Of a DNA stretch of 64,000 nt, positions 24,420 to 37,800 are shown one piece after another. The stretch comes from Straminergon stramineum (lineage: Eukaryota > Streptophyta > Bryopsida > Hypnales > Calliergonaceae), in contig OY987266.1 of assembly GCA_963920665.1 (NCBI GenBank), forward strand, positions 25,284,248-25,348,247, given 5' to 3'. Below the pieces are notes generated by a model. The model saw nothing but the letters and a program-made list of their open reading frames with translations. It did no database searches and had not been told where the DNA came from. Both the position numbers and the translations under genes were made by a program. How positions within the stretch are numbered: position 1 is the first letter of the stretch; each line of letters starts with the position of its first letter.

Positions 24420-27400
24420 TTGTTTTGGAATCCAAAACCTCTAATCTAAATCATATTTAATATTTTATTTTTATTTTTAGTGTATTGAGATCACCCAAAA
24501 GAAGATCATCCCATGTTTTCCATAACTCTCAACAACTTTAAAGCCCATGTTACACAAGGTTTGGTGCGTCTCCTAAATTTTAGATTATATTCCCCAAAAA
24601 TACTTGTATGAATGAATTATTTATAGTTGAAATTATGTATTTTTGGGTAGAAGATTTGTTTTTGAAGCTTTCAAGTATTTATTCCTTGAGTATCGCCATC
24701 CAAATACCAACAATTTGGATAACAAAACCCCCCTGAAAAGAGACGAATTAATTATAGCATCTACAATTAGATTATCTTTTCCCCTATTATGAACATCACC
24801 ACTATTGCCATTCAAATGTAATCCTTACCTTTTGGGTATGCTTGAGTTGTTGGTCAATCCCATTGTTAAAGTCACTCAAGTTCAAAGCCCCTTATGACTT
24901 TCCAATGCACCCACATTCTATAGTCATAGTAGGAACCATATATGGAGTGGGGCATCATTGTTCGCAAGATGAAGTAACTTTCAAACATTAACAACCATGC
25001 ACCCTTTTCTAAAAATATATTTATTGACATTTAATTTGGCTTGCTTTTAGTTTTTAGTAGTGCCCTACTTTCTTGGGTCATGGTATGGATCAAACTTTGT
25101 CTAAATTTGACTAGTTCCTCAAAGCCCTCCACAACACAATTGACCTAATTTTTTTTTTAAAGTTTGGAATTCTTCTAAATATTTTTAAAATAAAATCTTG
25201 AATAGTAAGTTTCTAATGAATATAAGAAACCAATCATTTTGAAAGAAATATGGCAAAAAACTCTCTTTAAATTATAAAACATCCAAGACTAGAAGTTTGG
25301 ACATCTAAATTATATTGATACACTTGAATTCTAAGAGGAATTATTATGCATTTTTATTTTTAAAATTGTAAGTCAGTTTGATCATTTTTTAAGGAAAAAT
25401 TCAACTTAAACTCAATTTTCATTAGATTAAACAACCAAGAAGGAAAGACAAATGTTTAAACCAATCCATCATTGAATGTAATTAACCAATGTGTGAGCTA
25501 AATTTAAGAGGGTTTTTTACATTATTGATAAATGGCTAGAAAAAAGGAATCTTGACAATGAATGAAAAAAATGATATGATCATTATTTTTGCAAGCAATC
25601 AAGATTGTTCATTTGATCTTTCTGTGAAGCACTAAACTTTAAAATGATGAAACAATATTATTGAGTTACAATTAGCCTCTTTAGTTTCTAATTTCTTGTC
25701 CATAAAATTATTCTCAATTTTTTCTAATGATTTTATTTTCGGAAGACTCTTTACTTTCTTGCACAAATGTCTAGAATTTGATATGAGGAAGTTGTTTTTA
25801 ATCAATTGTGTACATTATACAAAGACGTATGTGAAATACAAAATTACAAAAATATTATTAGAAATAATTAGTTGTGTAGTGCTATAGCTTCTACATTTTT
25901 TCCATCTTTAAAACTTGTTTAGAATAGTGTGAACAAGCTCTTTGAGCTTTTTACACTTAGTCCAATAGAATTAAGGGTATTAGTGGATTGTATTGGCCCC
26001 TTGAAAGCAAAATTTTGTTTTTGAACATAAACAAAGACGTAAGTAGTTTATATAGAACAAATTGTTGGATAATTTAATTAAGCTTTACAAGTAATGTTTC
26101 ACAAAGATATAATACCTTGATATTCAATTAGTTATTCCATTGCAATTTCTTAATGAAAAATTTGATCCTTCTTTCCTCCATACCACTAGTTATAATAACT
26201 TGGAATATTCGTTTTTGTGCATTGCAACATTTTTATAACATTACCCATGTTACTATACTAGGGGCAATATTGTGGGTTGTATGCATAATTAGATTCATGT
26301 CACTTTGGGTGACTCCATAGGATCCTATAGTTCAAGTCTAATTCTTTTCTCTTCCATCATTTCCTTTCAATGTACTTAGATTTTCTTATTGTATTGAATG
26401 TGAGAGGGTTGTAAGGGATATATAATTTTGATTTAGGTTGTGACTTGTAAGTTTGATAATAGACAAAATCTTTTATCATCCCAATAAGTAAAATAAAAAA
26501 TAAAAATAATAATGACATCATTCATAAGTTTGAAGGATAACTAACATCTTAGTCATTCAATTAGTGTAAGACATATTGATTGTTTTATATTTAATTTTTC
26601 AATACTAAATATCATTTTATTTTTATTTGTTTAGTATCTACTTCAAGAAAAAGAGGTTACCTTCTTTGCCTTGAAGTCATTAAAACGTTGAAACAAACAA
26701 CTATAATATCAAGATAATGAGAGATTTTTCCTTGTAACATTTACTTGCTTTTTAAGTAAGATAACCACTTAAACTTCCTCTAGGTAGCCTTGTTGATGCA
26801 AGGCATATTCTCTTCAATTTGGCCCATAACCATTTTTTGTGTTCTATTAATACAATGATGGGACATTTATATTGTTTTTTTTGAAAAAATGCATACTTTG
26901 ATGGAAGGCAAGAAAAGATTATGTATAATTTGTTATTGCACATAGGTGTGTGAGATATTGAAATGGTTTGAACCCTTACATAAATGTAGAGGTCTTAAAC
27001 TCGTTTACATATTCAACTAATATTTGGTGTGACCATCCCATATTTAATTAATTCGTGTGGCCCTATGCAATTCCTCTCCATGCATTGAACAATATTTTAA
27101 ACACCAAGGTACAATCACACAAATCTGAGCAATCCGTCTCTCCAAAAGCAATTTCTAAAGAACGAGAGAAAAAGTAGATGGTTATCAATGAATGCACTCT
27201 CTTCAAGGTGTGAACATGGAAAATAGGGCACAGCTATAGAAAATCTACCAGTTCAATTTTGACCTCTTAACAACTTTTTGCATATTATAATCCAATACTG
27301 CTCTTGAAATTCACCCAACTTTATTGTAATTTGTCTTTTTGCCATTAAGAAATTGAGAGCTTCAATAAATGCTTGTCAAAGAAAATTTGCTCAGTCTCAA

Positions 27401-28100
27401 GTGATCCTACCTTGGTAGAAGGTGATCCTATCTTTGGGCACCAATGAATAGAGTTAGAGCCTAGTGCTCAACAACAAGCTAGTGCCAATAAGGCCCTCGG
27501 GCACCATGCTCAGTTAGCACTATTCCTTGGTGTCCAAAGATCACTGAGTTTCCTCATGGCGAAACTCTTGCACCAAGTAACTCATCCTCGTGAGAGCTCT
27601 GAATCTCTGATATCGGCTCGGATACTGATTTACTGGACTTGCAAGCATGAAGAGTCTCCCGAAGTCACAACTGCCTAGTGATACCGGCTATGTGTGAACT
27701 CGTGAGCAGGGCGGGCGGGCGCGCTGTCTGGGTTGACCTTTAAGCTTATTAACGTACCTTCAGCTTGCAGAATTTTAGTTTTTCTTGTGTCCTACACTCC
27801 TAGGTACCCGAAGCTTACCATTGGGGAAGCGTGCCGTGATCGACGACGCTGAGACCACCAGTCCATCTACTCCTGACGCCACTTCGTCATTATTATTCAC
27901 GGCAGGCAGGCAGCAGGCAGCTAGGCGGGCGCAAGCCCCAGTAAAGTAAGTTATTGACCTTGGGCCTTCAAACAAACAGCAAGCTATGGAGTGGCGTGGA
28001 GTGCGGACAAAGGAATCAGTGAATCATGCCGTTAGGTACCAGTAGTACCAGCCTAGTTGAAAAACTGGAGGAGTGAGGACAAAGGAATGCTGTTAAACTC
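24420..28100. other. Intergenic DNA, nothing firmly recognised
   Basis: AT-rich up to about 27.4 kb. A GC-richer island covers 27.5-28.1 kb. Inside it a minus-strand open frame (27775-27975) includes a CCAATG|GTAAGC donor-like site, but it has no recognisable family and no partner exon. The text at 27420-27540 resembles 5680-5830 in inverted orientation (CCTTGGTGCCC or CCTTGGTGTCC blocks), suggesting another decayed dispersed repeat. Confidence 0.5.
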
Positions 28101-28140
28101 TGGCCCAGTTCAGTTCAGTTAAGATAGTTGAAACGTGAAA

Positions 28141-28258
28141 GCTAGCTACACCTCCAGGCCACTTGTGTCTGGTTGTGTTGTACTTTTCTCCTTGCAATGA
28201 AATCTCGTTTCATTTTAGTCAAAAAAAAAAGAAAAAAAAGAAAAAAAAGCTAGCTACA
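28141..28258 (+). mobile_element. 5'-truncated SINE with exact target-site duplication
   Basis: GCTAGCTACA occurs at 28141-28150 and again at 28249-28258, bracketing a 98-bp body that ends in a long interrupted A-tract. The body contains TTGCAATGAAATCTCGTTTC just before the A-tract, matching the tail of the element at 15604-15704. An exact 10-bp duplication plus a 3' A-rich tail is the signature of L1-type target-primed retroposition. Confidence 0.85.
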
Positions 28259-28956
28259 GTAGTTGGACTTGCAATATATGTTCTTGGAAAGCCGCTCTCA
28301 CTTCATGGCATACTTGGTCAAAGGAACCCACAATCCATGGAACTAACTTAGTTATGCGTTGGCAGGTTTCGTTACGTTAACTTGTTACTCACCTGCAAAT
28401 CGGAAAGTACTGTACTGTACTGTAGGTTCCTGCTCATTTGCAGTTCGGGAGCTGACTTGACTGAATTCGAAGCCTCTGGAAGAAGGTTCAAGGTGGAAGA
28501 AGGACCAGCGAAAATGAGTAATTGACCGCATCTAATTGCAAAACCTATTTAACCCCTCAACGAGGAGGCGAACATTTTTTGTCCAATGAATGACAAAGAA
28601 CTCTTGCATGTAGGACAAAGTGCAACTATTCATCCTTGGAATTAGGGGTGAACAAGGAAAATCTTCTTTAGTAGTTTGACTCCTATAGTCTAGATTTTGC
28701 TACTTCTGCAAAAATCCAGAGAACTAGTAAAGGGGTTCGAAATCCAAGGGAATGATCAAGTAGTCTAACGTCTTGTGACTAGAGTCACTTGTTTTTAAGA
28801 TTAAAATGGGATTTACTACAATATTTCACAACAACAAGGAAATACGCAGTCACTCTTATACCCACGAGTGTAATTTGGTGGACAGTCCATTAAATAATGC
28901 TATGGATGCGTGAAATGCAGTCCCAGTCCTGCCTAGTATTCTAGGGGAGTTTTTCA

Positions 28957-29025
28957 ACAATTTGTCAAGTTTGACCACAATTTGTCATGCGCATGATCTA
29001 AACTAGACGAATGCAAATATAACAT

Positions 29026-29084
<59 letters not shown>

Positions 29085-31068
29085 GTTCCTTAATTATTGG
29101 TGATTTGCGTTACCAAGACAATTTGTCCAGTCACTATTTAGCTAGCCTGATTACTAATTTAGATGAGTAGAAATATGTCCCAGTCCTACAACAATTTGTC
29201 CCTATCTAATGCAGGGCATGATTGCAATGCATTCACCAAGCTTAAGTTACTCTGCACATTCACAAACAATTTGTCAAAGTACACAATTCACCTTTGATTC
29301 AGAAATCAAACCAAGGCTCGTAGTCTCTCACTAACTTGACCAATTCAATTAAGTCTCAAACTAATTGTCTTATCGACAATGAAATCACTTCATTTAATTA
29401 ATTCTCACAACTTGCAAAGTAAACTTTTGATTCGTTTGTTATTATTAATTATTCCGCACATTCCCTGTGCTAATTGGTAAGACAATTAGTCCTACTCAAT
29501 CTTCACAAAACCAGGGCACTCTTACATCCTAGTCACTCACTGCTTATGAACTAATCACTAGTTCACGTTAATTCTTAAAAATCAGCCCTTTGACAATTTG
29601 TATAGTTACTCAAAAACTATCGATTAGAGATCAAAAGACAATTTATTAAATTTCCAATTGGTAAATAATTCTTTCACAAACTTAATAATCACTTATAAAA
29701 ATTATTTGATAACCTCATTCTATGTAGAATCAAATGATTCAATTCTTACACATAACAATGACAAGCATACATAATTTCAATGCACAATTCAATTTAATTC
29801 ACAAAAACAATCAATTCGTCTGCATCCAGATTGTTCTTCCCTGTCTAACACAGTTCCACAGCATTCACTGCTAAATATACAGGTTAAACCAGACAATTAG
29901 CCTACCATAACATACACATCATGTTATATAATTTGATCAATTGTTCTCAACACTGAACAATTTCCAATTTAATTAACATCATCACTGAATCATATTAATA
30001 ACAATGACTAATTGTTTACAATATAATTTAGACGAACCCAATCACAGGTCCATAATTCCTCTTGACAATTTGTCAGGCTAACTGATTCAATCACTGGATC
30101 AGCCTCACACTCACACATACACAAAACTAATACAAAGCAAATTGTTTTCTCACAATTAAATCTCTAAGTGGCTGGCCCAATCATTGGTACACAGCCGCAT
30201 AAACCAAATTGATGAAAACAAACTACTGGTCCAATCATTGGATCCAATACAAAGTAAGACAATTTGTCCTACATCTTATATAAACAAGGATTACAAATAA
30301 GACAATTTGTTGAAAATCAACTTACCAAGTATTGATTAATCTTCAACCGGATCTTCACAACTTGACTCCACGTTCGCCTTCCTCAATCAATTCGTTCCTT
30401 TAATTTCTTTAACTCCTCAATTGACAACTTGTCTCCAAGCCAATGTCCGAATTCATGCTCGACAGACACTTCACAATTGCAATTCACATACATACAATAC
30501 ATACATTCATTCATAACAATTGGTCATAGGAAACTTCACTTCACAACTTACTGCAAACATCCAATAACTTCCCACTTAATTCAACAACTTGTTACAGACA
30601 CACACAATCAACAGATTACACAATCCAATCACTGGATTAATCCCACAAAATCAAGCACAAAGAATTAAATCAACCCAATCACTAGGTTAACACACAACCA
30701 ACTGATCCAATCACTGGGTCTCAACACTACACCACAACACTACGATGTTGGACAATTAGTTCAAACAGACGAATTGTTATTACAATATTCAAAGAGTTCA
30801 CAGTATTTTTCAAGCTTGAGAGCTATAGACACGAGATAGCTTAATTCGAAGTGGGAAAAAAGAAGGAAAGAATGACCAATTGTCTATCTTAAGCCACTGA
30901 AAAGGTGCAATACCTGAATACCAACCGATGCTAAGACAAATTGTCACTCTTCCTATCCAACCATACTACCTCTTTTGGAATCCTTTGTCTAATTGTTCAT
31001 TCCTTTCCTATTCATTCCTAAAGACAAGTAGTAAAAGGCCGCATTTTTACATTACTAAGACAATTAGT
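28957..31068. repeat. Array of near-palindromic GACAATTTGTC and CCAATCAYTGG motifs
   Basis: The 10-mer ACAATTTGTC occurs at 28957, 28977, 29118, 29191, 29266, 30065 and 30259. Close variants occur at 29481, 29592, 30301, 30423, 30874, 30935 and 31059. A second motif, CAATCAYTGG, occurs at 30088, 30178, 30232, 30626 and 30708, with variants nearby, often extended to near-palindromes such as GGTCCAATCATTGGATCC. The plus strand of this tract is strikingly A/C-rich and G-poor compared with its flanks. No coding frame or element termini were found. Such arrays can be subterminal transposase-binding repeats of a DNA transposon, but the identity is unknown. Confidence 0.65.
29029..29076. repeat. AT microsatellite
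   Basis: A perfect AT dinucleotide tract of 48 bp lies near the left edge of the palindromic-motif array. Confidence 0.97.
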
Positions 31069-31139
31069 AAAAAGAACAAAATTTCACTGCACTACAACTC
31101 CCAATGAGTATTTTTTATTTTTTAAAAATAGATGATGCC

Positions 31140-33690
31140 ACATGGTTCCAAAATGGTTGATTTCCACGGTCACTAGCCCAACATTCAAGGGTTAACCTTG
31201 ACTGATGGACTTCTGTGCATGTAGAATTAACCAAACCTTGTACGATAGAAGAGATAAAAGAAATTCTAGATTAATTTTTGCATGGAAGTAAGACACTTAT
31301 GCAATATATAGTTGCAAGAGGAGAATTGGAATGGTTAGCCAATGTATTTTTTGGGGAGACAAGTTTCTCATTTTCGGAAAACATTTTTGACACTAGACTT
31401 GAACTTTTTGGTTGCTTTTAGTTTGGCAACAAGGCAAATCTACTCTTAAATTGTAGTTTCTCACTACTCATGTAGAAGTGAAAGCATTGTGGAATTAAAT
31501 GAAGGCAATTCCAAGTTTCTGACTTTGGAAATTTCATATTAAAATTAATTTCCGATTTGAACACAATATGGAAGTCTGCTCTAAGAGCATGCCCTACCAA
31601 CTACAATGTTAACATGTGATTTGAAATTTTCTAGGATGAGGGATTTGCAGTGTTCTTGTTTTTACCTCTCGTCTTCTCTTGCTTTTGAGGCCTTAAAAAG
31701 AACTAACCTTGTACTTGCAAAATGAAAGCTCTTTTGAAGGAAAATAATGTAGTGTGGTGCTAATAGTTCTTTAATAATAGTTTTTTGATGCACTAGCTTA
31801 CTTCAAACACATTTCAACCAACTTCTAGTGATTAACTATTTGGTTATAAAGATCCAATTGCCAAAGAAGACACCAAACATTAAAAAAATTAAGGCATACT
31901 ATTAAAAATCTTGCACAATGACCGATTGACCGCATGTCTTGCATAATGAGTTGAAATTGTACCAACATGTCAAGAAATTAAAATTATGAACTCTCCTGTT
32001 TTTCAAATATGTTATTCTAATCTTGCGTTAAAATCTTTTTTTAATTTGCTAATAAGAACTTCTTATTCTTGAAAGATTAGAAAAAGTAATTGTTTTGTGC
32101 ATGTTTTGGAGAGATTGAAGGTTCATAGTGTTGTATCTATATGAGCTTGAAATGCATCAATAAAAATGAGACAAATTTGACATGTGATATGTGTGACCAC
32201 TGTTAGGCAATTTTTTTTATGCAAATCATGTATGTTTGTCCATTTGAAAGGTTTTCTTCAATTTTAATTAGAAAATTTGAAATAAACACCCAATTTTGCC
32301 AAATGTATTATGTGCCAAAACTACACCATTTTAAAGGGTCATTGCAAAAAACACCAGTCCTATTCTCTGTCACAATTGGAGTGATTTTGTTATCACTGGC
32401 TCTAACTTTTGAAGCACAAGTCCAATGAACAAAAAAAATCTATAGGAGATGTCTAACTTGATGGTAATAAGATCCTTTATTTTTTAGAAATTTTGAAAAA
32501 TCATTTTATATTTAAAATTTAATTTTGTTAATTTGTCACACTTTGAGATTTAGGGTTTTTTACTACATTTGGAGTACCCAAATTGAATGATCTAGAGTTG
32601 AAATTTTGGTGGTCTATTTCCACACTAGGTGGGCATATGTCTACTAAGGGGCATCTAAAAATACATTATTTTATGTCCCCTAGGCCCATGCAAATAGAGC
32701 TCCCTTGCACAAGCACTTGTGAACATTGAAGATGGTTTCAACTTCATTTTTTTGGTGAAATTTGATCACCATCAAGTCCTCACAAATGGTCAATTTTTAG
32801 GTTTTTTTTGTTCATGATTTTCTATTTATTATTAATTTATACCTCATTGGATCTATTTTTTTGTGACAATTTGTCTTTTTTTTTTCACAGTATGGTTTTA
32901 GTTTTCACAAGTAGTCCATAGTACTTGCACCTGTACTTTTATCTATTGATTTTTCCATTCTGCTGTTGTAATAGTTCAGCTACTCAGTACTTGTAGTACT
33001 TATAATACTCTAGATCAAAAATCTAGATTTTGACAAAACGCTACAGAAAACACACAATGTTTCTTGCAATGACCCTTAATGTAGAAATAATGTGGATACT
33101 ATCTTTTTTGTACAATATGAGAAAAATACTTATTTTTCATGATCTTCCAAGTTCAAAAGATTGTTTCAAAATTAAATCATCCAACTAATAGAATATAATT
33201 ATGTGAGCTCTTAAATTCACTCATAAGGTTTAAACTCTAAATGACCAAGTTTTAGTTCAACATATGCAAAAAATCTTGGGTAGGTTTATATAAGGTCATA
33301 TTAAATAAACATAAAAGTGTGGACATGTACTTCCTTTTGGGGAATTAAAAAAAAATTGAATTAGATGATCAAATCAAAGGTTATGTTTCCCAAAAAAATT
33401 TGGACAATTTTGGGCAACGTTTATTCATTTCTCATATACTAATGAAATTTGGCATGTATGTAACTAACTATGTTCAATGTAAAAATCTCGCTCTAAAAGG
33501 AATCAAATGATACTCCACTAACCTTGTTGGACAAGTTTAAAAAAGATCATTTAATTTCCTTTTCATTGCAAATGCAATTATGTTGCAATTTTGAAGTCTC
33601 AAAGTTCTTGAAATTTCTTCCATCAAAAAATGACTAGTGTACTATTAGTTTACTTAAACTTGATCTTTGTATTGTAGGATGATTTAGAGT
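31140..33690. other. AT-rich intergenic DNA, nothing recognised
   Basis: Only short open frames are present, with no family resemblance, RNA gene signal or terminal repeats. Confidence 0.6.
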
Positions 33691-33701
33691 AAGCTAGATA
33701 T

Positions 33702-33979
33702 CTAGAAGAAAATTGCATTTTACTTGATAAAAATTGTGTTGTATCCAACATAAAAGTATGGAATCGGTTTTGTTGAGTTCTCCCTTCATAACACAAAATT
33801 CTTCAATTTATTTGTCAAAAATCTGCATTTTACTTGTCAATTTTTGTGTTGAAATGTAGAATTTTGTGTTACAAAGGGAGAACTCAACATAATTGATTCC
33901 ATACTTTTTTGTTGAGTATAACACAATTCCTATAAAATACAGCGTAGTTTTTGACAAGTAAAATGCAATTTTCTTCTAG
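33702..33979. mobile_element. MITE-like inverted-repeat element, 278 bp
   Basis: The left terminus CTAGAAGAAAATTGCATTTT is matched by its inverted copy AAAATGCAATTTTCTTCTAG at the right end. Symmetry continues inward: ACTTGATAAA/TTGACAAGT, TATGGAATCG/GATTCCATA, GTTGAGTTCTCCCTT/AGGGAGAACTCAAC, and AACACAAAATTCT/AGAATTTTGTGTT. It is almost a complete foldback with no coding capacity. TAT flanks both ends and may be a 3-bp target duplication. Confidence 0.8.
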
Positions 33980-34145
33980 TATTGATCTCCTAATTTGATT
34001 CTAAAATTTTGCATGAGTGTACCAAACAAGATGTAGTACTTAATGGTGTAGAGCCTCAATTTGAATAAAGAAAAGACGTCACTCTAAGTGGGCTTGAAGT
34101 TTGCTAACTATAATTGGTATGGCTAAAAAAAACTTTTTTTCTCAC

Positions 34146-34895
34146 TTTAACCCCTAAAGGCCCAAGCTGTGTTTTTTGGCAACATAGCGATTTTGGGCAG
34201 TTCACTACAAACGGAATTTTTATTTTTTGTCTTTGAAATTTTCACAAAACATGTGCCTAGCGAGTATCTTTAAGGTGCAACAATTTTCATAACTTTTGAC
34301 TACATGGTTAAAAAGTTATTGCATGATATGTAATTTTCATTCGACGGTGAGCAGATCGGGTAGCTCAAAAAACTTCCTGAAAAATCACTTTTTTTTAAAA
34401 TAAAAATTTGAAATTGATTCTCTACATTTATATTTATGCCGGAAGCTTTGAATCATTCTATTTTGATTAATGAGATGAAAATTATGAGGATTTTTAGTTT
34501 GCGGGTAGCTATGGAGTCTTTGAAAACCATACCTACTCACAAACTAAAAATCCTCATAACTTTCATCTCATTAATCAAAATAGAATGATTCAAAGCTTCC
34601 GGTGTATATATAAATGCAGAGAATCAATTTCAAATTTTTATTTTAAAAAAAAGTGATTTTTCAGGAAGTTTTTTGAGCTGCCCAATCTGCCCGCCGTTGA
34701 ATGAAAATTACATATCATGCAATAACTTTTTAACCATGTAGTCAAAAGTTATGAAAATTGTTGTGCCTTTAAGATACTCCTTGGGCACATGTTGTGTGAA
34801 AATTTCAAAAACAAAAAATAAAAATTCCGTTTGTAGTGAGCTGCCCGAAATTACTGTGTTGCTAAAAAATGCAGCTTGGGCCTTTAGGGGTTAAA
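34146..34895. mobile_element. 750-bp foldback element with TTTAACCCCTAAAGG termini
   Basis: The two halves (about 34146-34515 and 34525-34895) are near-perfect inverted copies, starting TTTAACCCCTAAAGGCCCAA and ending TTGGGCCTTTAGGGGTTAAA. They meet around a short spacer near 34515-34530. The arm matches the left half of the full-length element at 6399-7650, so this looks like an inverted duplication of that half. A transcript across it would form a hairpin of about 370 bp. No coding capacity was seen. Confidence 0.88.
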
Positions 34896-34899
34896 CATT

Positions 34900-37800
34900 A
34901 TAAATTTACAATGTATGCTTCAAATGGGATGAATTTTTTTTTTTTTTTGAAACAATGCTATACTATACTTTTGTATGGATGAAGATTAAAAATATTATAT
35001 TTTATTTTCAATCCTAATCAATGCACCAAGAAAAAACAATTTTGACAATTTCTCTTGATACCCCCTAACCTTGAAGTGGTTAAATTTTTCTTTTCTATCC
35101 CCAAGTTGTATTTGTTTAGGGTTTTTGTACGAATTTCTTTCATTTTTATTCCCCCTTAAAGAAAGGTTAATTTTTTTTTCTCTTGCTCCTTTTGAAGGAG
35201 TAGCAACTTCCTTGGGTGTGGTTACCTAATGTACTATTCACATGCTTGGATCGGATTGTAGGTGGAGCTCAAGGCATCACCTTGCAAGGTTGGATTCATG
35301 CAAGTTACATCATGCTTTAAGATGTGCATTGGTTCTCCAAGTAAAATATTCTCTTTTCTACTAAGTGTTTGGAAGTGAGTGGCATGTGGCAATGAATGAA
35401 GAGTTGCACTATTGGAAACCTTGTCTTCTTTTATTCCTTGAAATAGCGACAAATTGTGGGGTGAGTGAGAAAAGTCACAGAGGACAAAATGTGGGTCCAA
35501 CTTGGATACTAACATTAAATCATTTTCATTGAGAAGTGGCACGTGTATGGAGCTCCATAATGAAAAACAACAGTGGATTGTTATAGTGTTGAGACATGAA
35601 AACAAGTCTTGAATTAGGTGAGACATGGAGACAAGCAGAGAATAATTTTAGAGAATTATAGTAAGGGCCTCTCGCCATGTGACTTGGGCGGTCAAAGTCC
35701 CCCGGAGAAGCTACAGTGTCAAAAAAGAAATTATAGTGCTATGTGGACCGGGTGGGTGGGGAGAGATCCAATGAAAATTCCACACGTAATGATTCTCATC
35801 AAGTTGACCAATCTCCACCAATAGGCTTGTCCACCAATATCGGTGAACCTTGAAATCCAACTTCTGCGGTCACTTGGGGCTGGCAAGACAATCGATGTTC
35901 ACTTCTTGTCTTTAAGTACTTTTTCTACTGGCCCCACTCACATGGCATGAGGCCCTAAGTCGATGAGAAGGAGAGTGGGCTTGATAATCCTAAAATCAAG
36001 GAGAGTAAAGAAAGGGAGGGACTTGATCTCCATAACCAAAAATCAGGTTGGCTATTTTTCCACGTGAACCACCGAGGCCCAAGGCCCAGTTAGACATCGG
36101 GCTCGGGTCCCAAGCATGAGAACAGCGCCTTTAGCCTGCTCAGTTCCCACAGTCTGACAGTCACTCTGGCTGCTCCACCATCCATTTGGTCGCACTAGTT
36201 GGGGCAGCAGCCCAAGAGACTTCGGACACAAGTGTGCCGGAGCAGTGCCCGAGGTTGCTTCCCCGTTGCCCCAGAAACAAGCAACCGACGTGCACAGAAA
36301 TCCACCTGCTGTTCCACGAAAGAACCGGATGGAGATGGACAGCAGGATCGTGCGTAGGCGTGGTCTATATTCAGCCTGTGATGTGCGTGATAAATCTACG
36401 GCCAAATCGAAGTTCCCAAGTGGGATTTATGCTAAATTTATGACTCGAATCTCTGACAATAGCAAACTGGTATTGAAGGAAATGCTGCCTGCCTGCAACG
36501 GGGTCCGTGCATCGCAATGGTGCAGTTTGCACAGTAGTATGTTCAATTCTCGGGTCCTGCTCCAAACCGAGCGAACCTAGACGTGGATAAGTGCTGGAAT
36601 GAAATCCATCTAGGTGCGGAGTCCCGGGGCGGAAACTCACCCAGGATTTGACCTCATCAACTCACCGAACTTCAGTGCACAATCGGCAGCAGAAACAGTA
36701 AGACTGTTGCGTGCATGATACGTGGGAAAGGAAAAAGAACATTGATTCCTGAATATTGTGCGTTTCAAACACGCCCCTCACCAGGCTATCTTCAATGGAT
36801 TTGTCTGTCTCAGCTTCTCGAAACGTACTTCCCTCCATGGTAGAAAACAGGAAACAATTTCGTTACATCAGCGAATATTCATGGAAATTGACACTTTTCC
36901 AAGGAGTCTTGAAACCAACAGTAACCTGACCCAAAATTGATCATGTTGCAAAATCGAGCCCTAGAAGTTTTTAGCTAAATTGTTCACTATCTGAACATAT
37001 GGGCACAGGGTTGGTTTTCGAGTATACTCCTATAATTTCTGGTATTCATACTCAGGGTTGTTTATTATTTGCTGGTATCCACAGAATATTTGCTAAGAGG
37101 ATCTAAAATTCTCATTCAGTTCCCTACAACATCCAACATAAGTTAAGAGAATAAGTTAAGTTAATCTGGTCATAGAAACAATACTTAGATGCTCACTCGG
37201 TCACTTTAGCTGTAGCTGTTACCTTGAATCCATAGTCTTCTTCGTTTTTTGAGCTTTGAGTATCACAATTTGGCACTCAGTAAATCGATCCAATACAAAG
37301 AAATTGACCTTTGGAGAATTTCTTTATTTTTTATAACAAATAATCATACAATCTTGTTGATTAGGTAGTTTTTGGAATCAACACTTAAAATACAACTCTA
37401 CCTAAGTAAAACTATGACTCTTTTATACACTCTGAAATTCATTTCCACTTCAAAGGTTTTTCATATCGTTTGTCAACATTGTTTATGGAAGGAAGGCAAT
37501 TGGTCCCAAAAAACTTCAAGAAGATTATATGATAAGCAATTCTTGCCTATATTATTAATAGTATGTGACTTGCCCCAGGGATTGGGTAGTTGCTCAGGTA
37601 ATAGACTCATAATATCCACCAATCACACAACCCATGATATTTCCTACTTCAAAATGTGTGAAGACAGAATCATAGTCATGGTGAAGACATATTCGAGTAT
37701 TCGACGCTTGAAACCCCGTAATGAGTGCAGCCCAATTAGTCAACAATCCAGGGTACTGAGATTTATTTTCTTTTTCTACAGTACACCTTGACACAAATGA

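Noticed and set aside
27775..27975. Minus-strand frame with a GTAAGC donor as a first exon
   Set aside because: No ATG in a sensible place, no partner exon and no family resemblance.
35234..35626. 130-codon minus-strand open frame
   Set aside because: No family resemblance, no splice context and biased composition; a chance frame cannot be excluded.
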